DNA from: Actinomycetota bacterium
GTDB taxonomy: Bacteria > Actinomycetota > UBA4738 > HRBIN12
Length of the DNA: 64,000 nucleotides
Reading direction: 5' to 3'
Assembly: GCA_035697485.1 (NCBI GenBank)
Contig: DASSCU010000063.1
Span: 124,001-188,000 of the forward strand
Shown here: positions 44,131 to 51,730 of the stretch, one piece after another
How the letters are laid out: every line of letters starts with the position of its first letter
How positions within the stretch are numbered: the first letter of the stretch is position 1
Notes under the pieces: model-generated
The model's database searches: none
What the model saw: only the letters and a program-made list of their open reading frames with translations
What the model was told of the DNA's origin: nothing
Program-made: the position numbers and the translations under genes

Positions 44131-44172
44131 CACGATACTGAGCCCACCCCCCACGATACTGAGCCCACCCCC
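44131..44172. repeat. Perfect tandem duplication of a 21-base promoter unit
   Basis: The unit CACGATACTGAGCCCACCCCC, 21 bases long, occurs twice without mismatch at 44131-44151 and 44152-44172. Each copy contains GATACT, a -10-like hexamer. The copies end immediately before the ribosome-binding sequence AGAGGAG (44173-44179) of the following gene cluster. Confidence 0.9.
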
Positions 44173-44203
44173 AGAGGAGCCGATCGATGAGCCACGTGCC
44201 GTT

Positions 44204-45436
44204 ATGCCCAGCGTCCGCCGCCAATCGCGGCTCATCGCTGCCGTGCGGTCAGAACGTCGAACGATCCGGCAGGGCATCGTGGCGCTCGTCCTCAGCACGG
44301 GCGCGGGTTTCGTCGCGGGCCTGATCCTCAGCCACATCACGGGAGCGCTGGAACGGTTCCCCGGGCTCCTGGTGTTGATACCGGCAGCCGTCGGGATGCG
44401 AGGGACGATCTTCGGGGCGCTCGAGGCCCGCCTGGGTACGAGCATCCACACTGGCCTCTTCCACGCCACGCTCCTTCGAGACGGCGTGCTCAGGGACAAC
44501 GTGACGGTGGCGATCGTCACGACGTTGACGTCGTCGCTCTGGCTCGCGATGCTCGCGAAGCTCACCTCCGAGCTGTTCGGCGAACCCTCGATCTCGCTGA
44601 TCCAGCTCGTCGTGATCTCCGTCGTCGGCGGCGCGCTCGGGTCGGTCGTGATCCTCGGGTTCACCGTCGGGCTCTCGGTGGTCTCGTTCCGGCGAGGCTG
44701 GGACCTCGACTCCGTCGGCACGCCGATGGTGACAGCGCTCGGCGATGCGGCCACCCTTCCGACGTTGTTCCTCGCCTCCTTGTTGGTCGAGAACGACCTC
44801 GTGACGGCGGCGGCTGCGGTCGCATGCATCGGCGCCGCGGCGTACAGCGTCGTTGCGGCCATGCGGAGCGACCGCCCCGCGGTGCGCCGCATCGTGCTTC
44901 AGATGACCGGGGTCATCGTGCTCACTCCGTTGCTGGATGTCGCCGCGGGTGGCCTGCTCGGGCGGTTCCAGTCTGAACTCGTCCGCAACGCGGGCATCCT
45001 CATCCTGATCCCTCCGTTCGTCTCACAGTCGGGTGCACTCGGAGGCATCCTCGCCTCCCGTCTCTCCTCGAAGATCCAGGTCGGCCTCGTGCGCCCGACC
45101 CCGTGGCCGGACCCCCTCGCCTGGGTGGATGCGGCGATCGTGTCCCTGCTCGCGCTCGTGACGTTCCTGGTCGTGGGATCGGGCGCGACGGCGCTGGCGG
45201 ATCTGACCACGCGCACGCATCCCGGAGCTTGGGAGATGATCGGCGGCACCCTCCTCGCCGGGCTCTCGCTGCTGCCCGTGTTGCTGGCGCTGTCGTACGG
45301 CGTCGCGGTGGCAACGGCGCGGCTCGGCCTCGACCCGGACGATCAGAGCGTGCCCGTGATCACCAGCTGCATGGACCTCACGGGTGTCGCCGCTCTGCTG
45401 GTGGTGATGTCGTTGCTCGGGGTCCTGCCTGGCTGA
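44204..45436 (+). CDS. SLC41/MgtE-like divalent cation transporter, first copy
   Basis: A 410-residue membrane protein built from two MgtE-type membrane domains in tandem, as in the SLC41 family, without the N-domain or CBS domains of bacterial MgtE. The two halves repeat the pore-type motif: GLLVLIPAAVGMRGTIFGALEARLGT near 55 and GILILIPPFVSQSGALGGILASRLSSK near 265. DPDDQSVPVITSCMDLTGVAAL closes the protein. Mg2+ is the likely ion. The only ATG with a good ribosome-binding site (44187) is out of frame with this reading frame; the start at 44204 has none. Its nearest relative is the next gene. Confidence 0.82.
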   Translation: MPSVRRQSRLIAAVRSERRTIRQGIVALVLSTGAGFVAGLILSHITGALERFPGLLVLIPAAVGMRGTIFGALEARLGTSIHTGLFHATLLRDGVLRDNVTVAIVTTLTSSLWLAMLAKLTSELFGEPSISLIQLVVISVVGGALGSVVILGFTVGLSVVSFRRGWDLDSVGTPMVTALGDAATLPTLFLASLLVENDLVTAAAAVACIGAAAYSVVAAMRSDRPAVRRIVLQMTGVIVLTPLLDVAAGGLLGRFQSELVRNAGILILIPPFVSQSGALGGILASRLSSKIQVGLVRPTPWPDPLAWVDAAIVSLLALVTFLVVGSGATALADLTTRTHPGAWEMIGGTLLAGLSLLPVLLALSYGVAVATARLGLDPDDQSVPVITSCMDLTGVAALLVVMSLLGVLPG

Positions 45437-45519
45437 GAGCTTGTTCGGCCCCGGACCTCGGGCGATACTTCGGCCGCCACCACCGGCCCGACGCCGACGG
45501 CGCCTCGAATCTCCTATCC

Positions 45520-46767
45520 ATGGCCACGTCCAGGAGCACCCGGTTGGTTCCCCGACGCGCTCGTCGTGTCTACGACACCTTGCGCGCCGAGCGGCGGACC
45601 CTGCAGCAGGGCGTGGCCGCCCTCGCGCTCAGCACGGCTGCCGGCTTCGTCGCGGGGCTGATCCTGGGGTCGATGGCTGGCACACTCGAGCTGCTCCCCG
45701 GATTGCTGGTGCTGATCCCTGCCTCGGTCGGCATGCGAGGCATGATCTTCGGAGCGATGGGTGCCCGGCTCGGAACCGGCATCGCCGCGGGCGTATTCGA
45801 GCCCACCCTCCGTCGCGGTGGCCTGCTCGCACACAACGTCGAGGTCGCGGTGGTCTCCGCAGTCCTGTCCTCTTTCTACCTCGCGGGCATGGCGAAGCTG
45901 GTGGCGTCGGCGTTCGGCGAGGACACCGTGTCGTTCTGGGATCTCGTCACGATCTCGGTGATCGGCGGAGTGCTCGCGTCGGCGGTGATCCTCGTGGTCA
46001 CCATCCGCCTCTCGATCCAGTCGTTCCGTCGAGGATGGGACCTCGATGCCGTGTCGACCCCCATGGTCACGGCGATCGGCGACATGATCACGCTGCCCGC
46101 GTTGTTCCTCGCGACGTTCATCGCGCGGAACCCTTCCCTGAATGCGGTCGCTGCGGCACTCTGCACGGCGGCGGCGGTCGGTGCCCTGGCCTGGGCCGTG
46201 GTGCGGAGCCCTCCCGTGGTGCAACGCACGCTGCTCGAGATGGCGGGTGTGAGCGCCCTCGCCCCGCTGCTCGACATCTTCGCCGGCGCCGTGCTCGAGG
46301 CACATCGCACGGAACTCGAAGCGATCCCGGGCATCCTCATCCTGATCCCGCCGTTCGTCTCCCAGGCCGGCGCCATCGGCGGCATCCTGTCGTCGCGCCT
46401 GTCCTCCAAGCTTCAGCTGGGCGTGATCACCCCCAGAGGGCGTCCCGAACGCCCCGCGCTCGTCGACGCAACGATCGTCATCGCGCTCGGACTCGTCGTC
46501 TTCACCGCGATCGGAGTGATCGCCGCCGTGCTCGCGTCGATCACCGGCGTCGCTCGGCCCCCGTCGGGGCTCATGGTTATCGGCACCGTGCTCGCGGGTC
46601 TGCTCGTGCTTCCGGTGACCCTGGTCGTGGGCTATTACGTCGCGGTGCTCACGACTCGATTCGGACTCGACCCAGACAACCACGGGGTGCCGACGATCAC
46701 CGCCACGCTCGACCTGACCGGGGTCGCCGCCGTGCTCTTCGTCATGTCAGTATTGGGGGTCACCTGA
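45520..46767 (+). CDS. SLC41/MgtE-like divalent cation transporter, second copy
   Basis: A 415-residue paralogue of the preceding protein, colinear along its length: GLLVLIPASVGMRGMIFGAMGARLGT in the first half, GILILIPPFVSQAGAIGGILSSRLSSK in the second, and DPDNHGVPTITATLDLTGVAAVLF at the end. About ten helices are expected. The two genes probably arose by duplication and may form a heteromeric or alternative pair. GATACT at 45464-45469 is a possible -10 of its own. Its stop overlaps the next start by one base (TGATG), coupling it to the PhoU-RCK_C gene. Confidence 0.85.
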   Translation: MATSRSTRLVPRRARRVYDTLRAERRTLQQGVAALALSTAAGFVAGLILGSMAGTLELLPGLLVLIPASVGMRGMIFGAMGARLGTGIAAGVFEPTLRRGGLLAHNVEVAVVSAVLSSFYLAGMAKLVASAFGEDTVSFWDLVTISVIGGVLASAVILVVTIRLSIQSFRRGWDLDAVSTPMVTAIGDMITLPALFLATFIARNPSLNAVAAALCTAAAVGALAWAVVRSPPVVQRTLLEMAGVSALAPLLDIFAGAVLEAHRTELEAIPGILILIPPFVSQAGAIGGILSSRLSSKLQLGVITPRGRPERPALVDATIVIALGLVVFTAIGVIAAVLASITGVARPPSGLMVIGTVLAGLLVLPVTLVVGYYVAVLTTRFGLDPDNHGVPTITATLDLTGVAAVLFVMSVLGVT

Positions 46768-47954
46768 TGAACGAACCGCGCAACGTCAAGGATCTGCTCG
46801 TCGAGCTCAAAGATGCCTCCGAGCTCATGGTCGACCTCGCGTACGCCGCGGTCTTCTTCAACGAGGACAAGCTCGCTCGCGAGGTCGCGCGCCTCGAGTC
46901 GCGGATGACCGACGACCTGCGCCGCCTCCGCACCACCGCCATGCTCGCCGCGCGTAGCCCCGAGGATGCCGAGGGCATGGCGGGGGTCCTGTGGATCGCC
47001 GACGCGATCGAGCAGGTGGGCGATGCCGCCTCCGACATCGCCAGGGTGGTCGCCGCCCGGCTCGGCATCCCCGACGCCCTCAAGCCCGACCTGCGCCACG
47101 CTGACGAGATGACCGCCCGCGTGAAGGTCCGTGAGCGCGGTGAGCTCGTGGGGCGGGACCTTCGCGAGCTCTCGCTGCCCACCGAGACCGGCATGTGGAT
47201 CGTGGCGATCCGATCCGGCCTGGACTGGCGCTTCGACCCTGGCCCCGACGACGTGATCGCCGACGGCGACGTGCTCGTGGTGCGCGGGCCCGACGAAGGC
47301 GTGAACGAGCTCCGCAAGCTCGCGGGCGCACCCCCGCTGCCGCTACCACCCGAAGGCGACGAACCCGCCCTGTCAGAACTCGATCGTGCTGTCGACATCC
47401 TCGTGGAGATGAAGGACCTGGCGGAGGCCGCGGTGGGCATGGCGTACTCGTCGCTACTGTTCAACAACCGATCGCTGGCCGCCGAGGTCGGCGCGCTCGA
47501 GGCTCGGAGCGATCAGCTCCGCGACGAACTGGAATCGTGGGTGCTGCGGGCCGCCCCCGAGGCACGCGATCCCGACGAGCTCCGCGGACTGATCCGGCTC
47601 GCCGGAGCGAGCGAGGCGATGTGCGACGCGGCACGCGACATGACCTGGTACGTGGAGCATGGAGAGGCGCTCCACCCCGTCGTGCAGATGGCGCTCGAGG
47701 AGACCGAGGAGACGAGCGCGGAGACGATCGTGCAGCCGGGCTCGCCGGCGGCGGGTCGCTCGTTGAAGGAGATGCGGCTCGAGACCGAGACCGGCATGTT
47801 CGTGCTGGCGGTGCAGCGAGGCGCCCGGTGGATCTACCGGCCGCGCCCCGGCTTCGTGGTCATGGAGGGTGACCGCCTGATCTCGGTCGGACCGGAGGAG
47901 GGCGAGGAGGAGCTCTGGGCCCTCACCGGCGCGCCGGTCGCAGCGGAAGGATGA
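46767..47954 (+). CDS. Internally duplicated PhoU-RCK_C regulatory protein
   Basis: A 395-residue cytosolic protein made of two repeats, each a PhoU-like helical bundle followed by a TrkA-C (RCK_C) domain. Repeat 1: helices about 5-105 with VDLAYAAVFFNEDKLAREV, then RGRDLRELSLPTETGMWIVAI-type RCK_C to about 200. Repeat 2: AVGMAYSSLLFNNRSLAAEV, then AAGRSLKEMRLETETGMFVLAV. RCK_C domains bind small ligands or ions and gate K+ or Mg2+ transport. The one-base overlap with the second transporter gene makes it a likely regulatory subunit of these transporters. The same domain mix next to MgtE-like genes is known in archaea. Confidence 0.85.
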   Translation: MNEPRNVKDLLVELKDASELMVDLAYAAVFFNEDKLAREVARLESRMTDDLRRLRTTAMLAARSPEDAEGMAGVLWIADAIEQVGDAASDIARVVAARLGIPDALKPDLRHADEMTARVKVRERGELVGRDLRELSLPTETGMWIVAIRSGLDWRFDPGPDDVIADGDVLVVRGPDEGVNELRKLAGAPPLPLPPEGDEPALSELDRAVDILVEMKDLAEAAVGMAYSSLLFNNRSLAAEVGALEARSDQLRDELESWVLRAAPEARDPDELRGLIRLAGASEAMCDAARDMTWYVEHGEALHPVVQMALEETEETSAETIVQPGSPAAGRSLKEMRLETETGMFVLAVQRGARWIYRPRPGFVVMEGDRLISVGPEEGEEELWALTGAPVAAEG

Positions 47955-48016
47955 TGCCGAGCGCAACACGCGACCGGCTCCTTGTACCGGCTCCCTCCCT
48001 GACCTAGCCTCGGCGC

Positions 48017-48568
48017 ATGGACGCCTACGTCTACCTCCACGTCGAGCCTGGGAGGATGAGCGACGTGCTCACGGGGCTCGCATCGAAGTCGCAGGTGCGC
48101 CGGGCGACCGCGGTGGTCGGCGCCTGGGACGTGCTGATGCACGCCGAGGGTGCCGATCTGGCGACGATCGCCACCCAGGTGCTCTCCGAGATCCACCACG
48201 TGCCGGGGGTGCTTCGCACCGTGACCGCACCCGTCGTCCCTCCCGATCGCATCGGCATCGCCGGATGGGGGGCGCCCAAGGCTCCCGCGATCATCGGCGA
48301 CGCCTGTTACGTGCACGTCAAGGCTGCGGCCGGCGCGGCCGCGGGCATCGCCGAACGCCTGGGCGACATGGGTGACGTTTCCGGTGTCGCCGTGCTCGGC
48401 GGCGAATACGACTTGATGGCCTGCGTCGCGCAGCCGTGGGAGGTCGCGAGCGGCGTGATCCTCGAGGAGATCCACGGCCTGCCGGGTGTGGTCTCGACCG
48501 ACACGCTCGTCTCGATCGTGTACGAGGAACCCGAGGAAGACCGCGACCAGTTCTCGTCGTGGACCTAG
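48017..48568 (+). CDS. Tandem Lrp/AsnC ligand-binding (RAM) domain protein without DNA-binding domain
   Basis: A 183-residue protein made of two Lrp/AsnC-type alpha/beta ligand-binding domains: MDAYVYLHVEPGRMSDVLTGL with GAWDVLMHAEG, and DACYVHVKAAAGAAAGIAERL with GGEYDLMACVA. No helix-turn-helix is present. Such stand-alone RAM proteins may bind amino acids or modulate other regulators. TAGCCT (48005-48010) is six bases before the ATG, so it is a separate leaderless gene even though it follows the transport cluster by 62 bases. Confidence 0.8.
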   Translation: MDAYVYLHVEPGRMSDVLTGLASKSQVRRATAVVGAWDVLMHAEGADLATIATQVLSEIHHVPGVLRTVTAPVVPPDRIGIAGWGAPKAPAIIGDACYVHVKAAAGAAAGIAERLGDMGDVSGVAVLGGEYDLMACVAQPWEVASGVILEEIHGLPGVVSTDTLVSIVYEEPEEDRDQFSSWT

Positions 48569-48580
48569 GGTCTCGGTCCG

Positions 48581-49555
48581 TCAGGGCGCCTTCGGCGGAT
48601 CGACGACCGAGACCGGGATCTGCCGCACCCCCGCAGGCAGGGAGAACCGCACCCGCTCCTCGGTGAGCGTCACCTCCTCGACCGTCGCGAACCCGCGATG
48701 GGCGAGCCAGGTCAACATGCGGTGCACCAGCCATTCGGGCGCCGACGCGCCGGACGTCAGGCCGACGGTGTCGGCGCCCTCGAGCCACGCCGCGTCGACG
48801 TCGGTCTCGTCGTCGACGAGGAAGGCCGGCGTGCCGAGCTCCCTCGAGAGCTCGGCCAGGCGATTCGAGTTCGAGGAGTTCTGCGATCCGATCACGAGCA
48901 TGACATCGGACTTCGGCGCGATCACCTTCACGGCGTCCTGTCGGTTCTGGGTCGCGTAACAGATGTCGTCGCGGGGGGGTCCCTGGATCGACGGGAACCG
49001 CTGCTCGAGGATGCGCACGATCTCGTTCGTCTCGTCGACCGACAGGGTCGTCTGGGTCAGGTAGCTCAGGTTGTCCGGGTCGGGCACGTCGACGGTCCGC
49101 GCATCGTCCGGCGACTGCACGAGGATCGTTCGCTCCGGAGCCTGTCCGCTCGTGCCCTCGACCTCCTCGTGACCCTGGTGGCCGATCAGGACGATCGTGC
49201 GACCCCGGCCGGCGAACCGGCGAGCCTCTACGTGCACTTTGGTGACCAGCGGGCATGTCGCGTCGATCACGTCGAGGTGCCGGCGCCCCGCGTTCTCGTA
49301 GACCGACGGCGCGACCCCGTGTGCCGAGAGCACGACCACGGCTCCCTCGGGTACCTCCGTCTCCTCCTCGACGAAGATCGCTCCCTTCGACTCCAGGTCT
49401 CGCACGACGTGCATGTTGTGCACGATCTGCTTGCGGACGTAGACGGGGGCCCCGTGCTTCGCGAGCGCACGCTCAACCGCGTCGACGGCGCGCTCCACCC
49501 CTGCGCAGTAGCCACGCGGGGCAGCGAGCAGCACGGTGCCGGAGGTGCCGGACAT
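48581..49555 (-). CDS. ispH: 4-hydroxy-3-methylbut-2-enyl diphosphate reductase
   Basis: A 324-residue iron-sulfur enzyme for the last step of the MEP isoprenoid route, giving IPP and DMAPP. Cluster cysteines: APRGYCAGVERAV near residue 15, DATCPLVTKVH near residue 108, and the third in the GDDICYATQNRQDA region near 205; the substrate-site SQNSSNSNRL follows. Length is normal. TACCAT (49562-49567) is six bases before the ATG, so it is probably leaderless. Confidence 0.95.
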   Translation of the reverse strand: MSGTSGTVLLAAPRGYCAGVERAVDAVERALAKHGAPVYVRKQIVHNMHVVRDLESKGAIFVEEETEVPEGAVVVLSAHGVAPSVYENAGRRHLDVIDATCPLVTKVHVEARRFAGRGRTIVLIGHQGHEEVEGTSGQAPERTILVQSPDDARTVDVPDPDNLSYLTQTTLSVDETNEIVRILEQRFPSIQGPPRDDICYATQNRQDAVKVIAPKSDVMLVIGSQNSSNSNRLAELSRELGTPAFLVDDETDVDAAWLEGADTVGLTSGASAPEWLVHRMLTWLAHRGFATVEEVTLTEERVRFSLPAGVRQIPVSVVDPPKAP

Positions 49556-49749
49556 GCAACCATGGTATGCCGCAGCGTCTATGACCACCGGTCAGGTTCA
49601 TGTTGTCGCATGTCGGAGCCCGCCCGTAGGGTGACCGGGCACGACGCGGATGGTTCCCCTCCGCTTCCTCCCGGCGCACGCTGCGCTCACCACCTTCCCA
49701 GGGTCGGTACGCGTATGCCTGCATGCGCCCGGGAGCAGGTCGGGAACGC

Positions 49750-49916
49750 CGCGTCGCGCGATAGGTCACACAGATTGAGATCTCGACCACAGGAGGTGAT
49801 GTCCGCACCCACGACCTACCGCGGGGCGATCGGCGACGCAGGTGAAGAGCTCACCGCACGGCCGGGCGACCCGAACGCAGCTGCCAGCTCCGTTCACCGC
49901 GGGGGTGAATCGATCT
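49750..49916 (+). promoter_or_regulatory. Probable c-di-AMP (ydaO-type) riboswitch leader
   Basis: A structured leader before a secreted transglycosylase. It contains TAGGTC (49762-49767) pairing with GACCTA (49813-49818); CAGGAGGTGAT; GCGGGGCGATC; a GGTGA-AGAGC-TCACC hairpin (49841-49855); then CCCGAACGC...CCAGCT, and GGGGGTGA just before the ATG. These blocks and their order resemble actinobacterial ydaO/yuaA riboswitches, which are typically found upstream of cell-wall hydrolases like this one. The match is partial, so the class is likely rather than certain. The 180 bases between this and ispH hold nothing else I can name. Confidence 0.55.
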
Positions 49917-50360
49917 ATGACCCGTACCGACACCGAGCGCCGCCGCTTCCCGGCCGCGCTGTTCCTTGCCTCGCTGATCACCCTCGTGCCCGCCGCTTCC
50001 ATCGTGAACACCGCGCACGCCCGCGAGGCCGACATCGGTCGCCACATCTGCCAGATCGACTGGCGCAAGGGCGACTGGCACATCAAACAGCTCATCCGAT
50101 GTGCCGAAGATCGCTGGAGCGTGCCTGGAGGATCATCGATGGCCCTGTACGTGGCCAACCGGGAATCCCACCTCAACCCGAAGGCCTACAACGGCTACAG
50201 CGGGGCGAGCGGCATCTTCCAGCACCTGCGTCAGTACTGGCCCGAGCGAGCCGACTCCTTCGGCTTCGACGGCTGGTCGGCGTTCAATGCCCGAGCCAAC
50301 GTCATGGTGACGATGCGCATGGTGCATCGCATGGGCAGCTGGAGCCACTGGAGCATCTGA
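49917..50360 (+). CDS. Secreted lytic transglycosylase-like protein
   Basis: A 147-residue exported protein: signal peptide (FPAALFLASLITLVPAASIVNTAHA) followed by a short lysozyme-like domain. The catalytic-type Glu is in ALYVANRESHLNPKAYNGYSGASGIFQHL near residue 85, and YWPERADSFGFDGWSAFNARANVMVTMRMV completes the fold. It would cut peptidoglycan outside the cell, for growth or resuscitation. GGGGGTGA lies eight bases before the ATG. The riboswitch-like leader would tie its expression to c-di-AMP, the usual signal for cell-wall and osmotic state. Confidence 0.85.
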   Translation: MTRTDTERRRFPAALFLASLITLVPAASIVNTAHAREADIGRHICQIDWRKGDWHIKQLIRCAEDRWSVPGGSSMALYVANRESHLNPKAYNGYSGASGIFQHLRQYWPERADSFGFDGWSAFNARANVMVTMRMVHRMGSWSHWSI

Positions 50361-50381
50361 GCCCGTTCACGGGGACGCCGA

Positions 50382-50714
50382 TCAGGCGCCGACCGGACCG
50401 CCCGGGCGGGGCAGGCCGAGCACCGTGCCCCGCACCTCGCCGAGCGAGGTGGCCACGACGCTGGCCCCAGGCGTGTCCCGGTCCGTCACGATCCGCATCG
50501 ACGGGAACCGTTCCCGCGCGATGCGTACCAGCTCGGCATGGGCGCCGAACGCGACCATCACGTGCGGTCGTTCGGCATCGATCTGGTCGAGAGCCGATCG
50601 CAGGTCGGTCGCGCCCGGAGCGAGCTCCCACTCGGCGGAGACGGCCGAAGCCTTGAGGGCCGCGAGCCCCTCGGGGTCATCAGCGACGCAGAGCACGACG
50701 AGGGCTCGACACAT
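50382..50714 (-). CDS. Hypothetical protein downstream of corA
   Basis: A 110-residue protein that I do not recognise. It opens with a hydrophobic strand (ALVVLCVADDPEGLAAL) and has alternating strand/helix predictions (HVMVAFGAHAELVRIARERFPSMRIVTDRD), like the first half of a receiver-type or Rossmann fold, without the phospho-acceptor and Lys positions of a receiver. Its ATG is two bases after the corA stop, so the two are probably co-transcribed. Confidence 0.6.
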   Translation of the reverse strand: MCRALVVLCVADDPEGLAALKASAVSAEWELAPGATDLRSALDQIDAERPHVMVAFGAHAELVRIARERFPSMRIVTDRDTPGASVVATSLGEVRGTVLGLPRPGGPVGA

Positions 50715-50716
50715 CC

Positions 50717-51691
50717 TCAGAGCCACCCGCGCTTCTTGAACACCACGTAGAGCCCGATCGCCGTGCCGACCATCATGCCGAGCGCCAGCGGATAGCCGAG
50801 CTGCCAGCGCAGCTCCGGCATGTCCCTGAAATTCATGCCGTAGATGCCGGCGATGAGGGTCGGCACGAGCACGATGGCCGCCCAGGCGCTGAGTTGCTTC
50901 ATCACCTCGTTCAGCCGGTTCGCGGCCTGAGCGACGCGAACCTCGAGCATCGAGGTCAGCAGGTCGCGCACGTTGTCCGCCAGCTCGGCGACTCGGATCA
51001 CATGGTCCATCACGTCGCGGAAGTAAGGCGACAGCGCCGGGGACGCGAACGCAGGCTCTTCCTGCAGGAGGTCGATGCCGTAGCGGAGTGGGGCGGCCGA
51101 GCGTCGAAGGAGGACGGTCGATCGCTTCAAGCGGAACAGACGCTCCTGCACATGCGATCCTCGCTCGGAGCTGTCGTCGCGCTCGAAGACCACGTCCTCG
51201 AGTTCGTCCGCCTCGTCCTCGAGACCCTCGACCACGGAGAGGTAGCCGTCGACGACCTCGTCGAGCAACACGTACAGGCCGAACCCAGCGCCGTGGAGGT
51301 CGGCATGACGCTCCCACCTCGTCTTGACGGCATCCAACGGGTAGAGCGGCGTCCATCGCACGGTCACGAGGAAATCGGCGCCGGCGATCGCGTGGATCTC
51401 GTGCTCGGTCGCGGTCACGGTGTCCCCGGCCATCGTGACCGGCCGCAGCACGACGAACGCGTAGCCCTCGAAGAGCTCGACCTTCGTCCGTTGGCGCCGG
51501 TGCTGAGCGTCCTCGAGGGTCACGGGGTGCAGGCCGAACGTGTGCTCGAGGTATGCGAGGTCGGCGGCGTCCGGATCGACGACATCGATCCACGCGAACC
51601 TGCCGGTCCCGCGGGTCCAGCCATCCGCTCGCTCGGGGTCGAGCGGCTCGCCGTTCGGTTGTCCCGCTCGATAGAGGCGGCCGGTGATCAT
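50717..51691 (-). CDS. corA: CorA-type magnesium/cobalt transporter
   Basis: A 324-residue membrane protein: a large cytosolic funnel domain and two C-terminal helices. The signature YGMNF (as IAGIYGMNFRDMPE) lies between the helices near residue 290, with the basic end VFKKRGWL. It forms a pentameric Mg2+ channel. TAGGCT (51699-51704) is seven bases before the ATG. With the SLC41-like pair 6 kb away the window holds two kinds of Mg2+ transporter. Confidence 0.93.
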   Translation of the reverse strand: MITGRLYRAGQPNGEPLDPERADGWTRGTGRFAWIDVVDPDAADLAYLEHTFGLHPVTLEDAQHRRQRTKVELFEGYAFVVLRPVTMAGDTVTATEHEIHAIAGADFLVTVRWTPLYPLDAVKTRWERHADLHGAGFGLYVLLDEVVDGYLSVVEGLEDEADELEDVVFERDDSSERGSHVQERLFRLKRSTVLLRRSAAPLRYGIDLLQEEPAFASPALSPYFRDVMDHVIRVAELADNVRDLLTSMLEVRVAQAANRLNEVMKQLSAWAAIVLVPTLIAGIYGMNFRDMPELRWQLGYPLALGMMVGTAIGLYVVFKKRGWL

Positions 51692-51698
51692 CGCAGGA

Positions 51699-51724
51699 AG
51701 CCTAACGGAGGCCCCGTCTACACT
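51699..51724. promoter_or_regulatory. Divergent leaderless promoters of corA and the GNAT gene
   Basis: Minus-strand TAGGCT (51699-51704) lies seven bases from the corA ATG; plus-strand TACACT (51719-51724) lies six bases from the GTG at 51731. The two -10 boxes are 14 bases apart. Confidence 0.6.
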
Positions 51725-51730
51725 CGCGTC

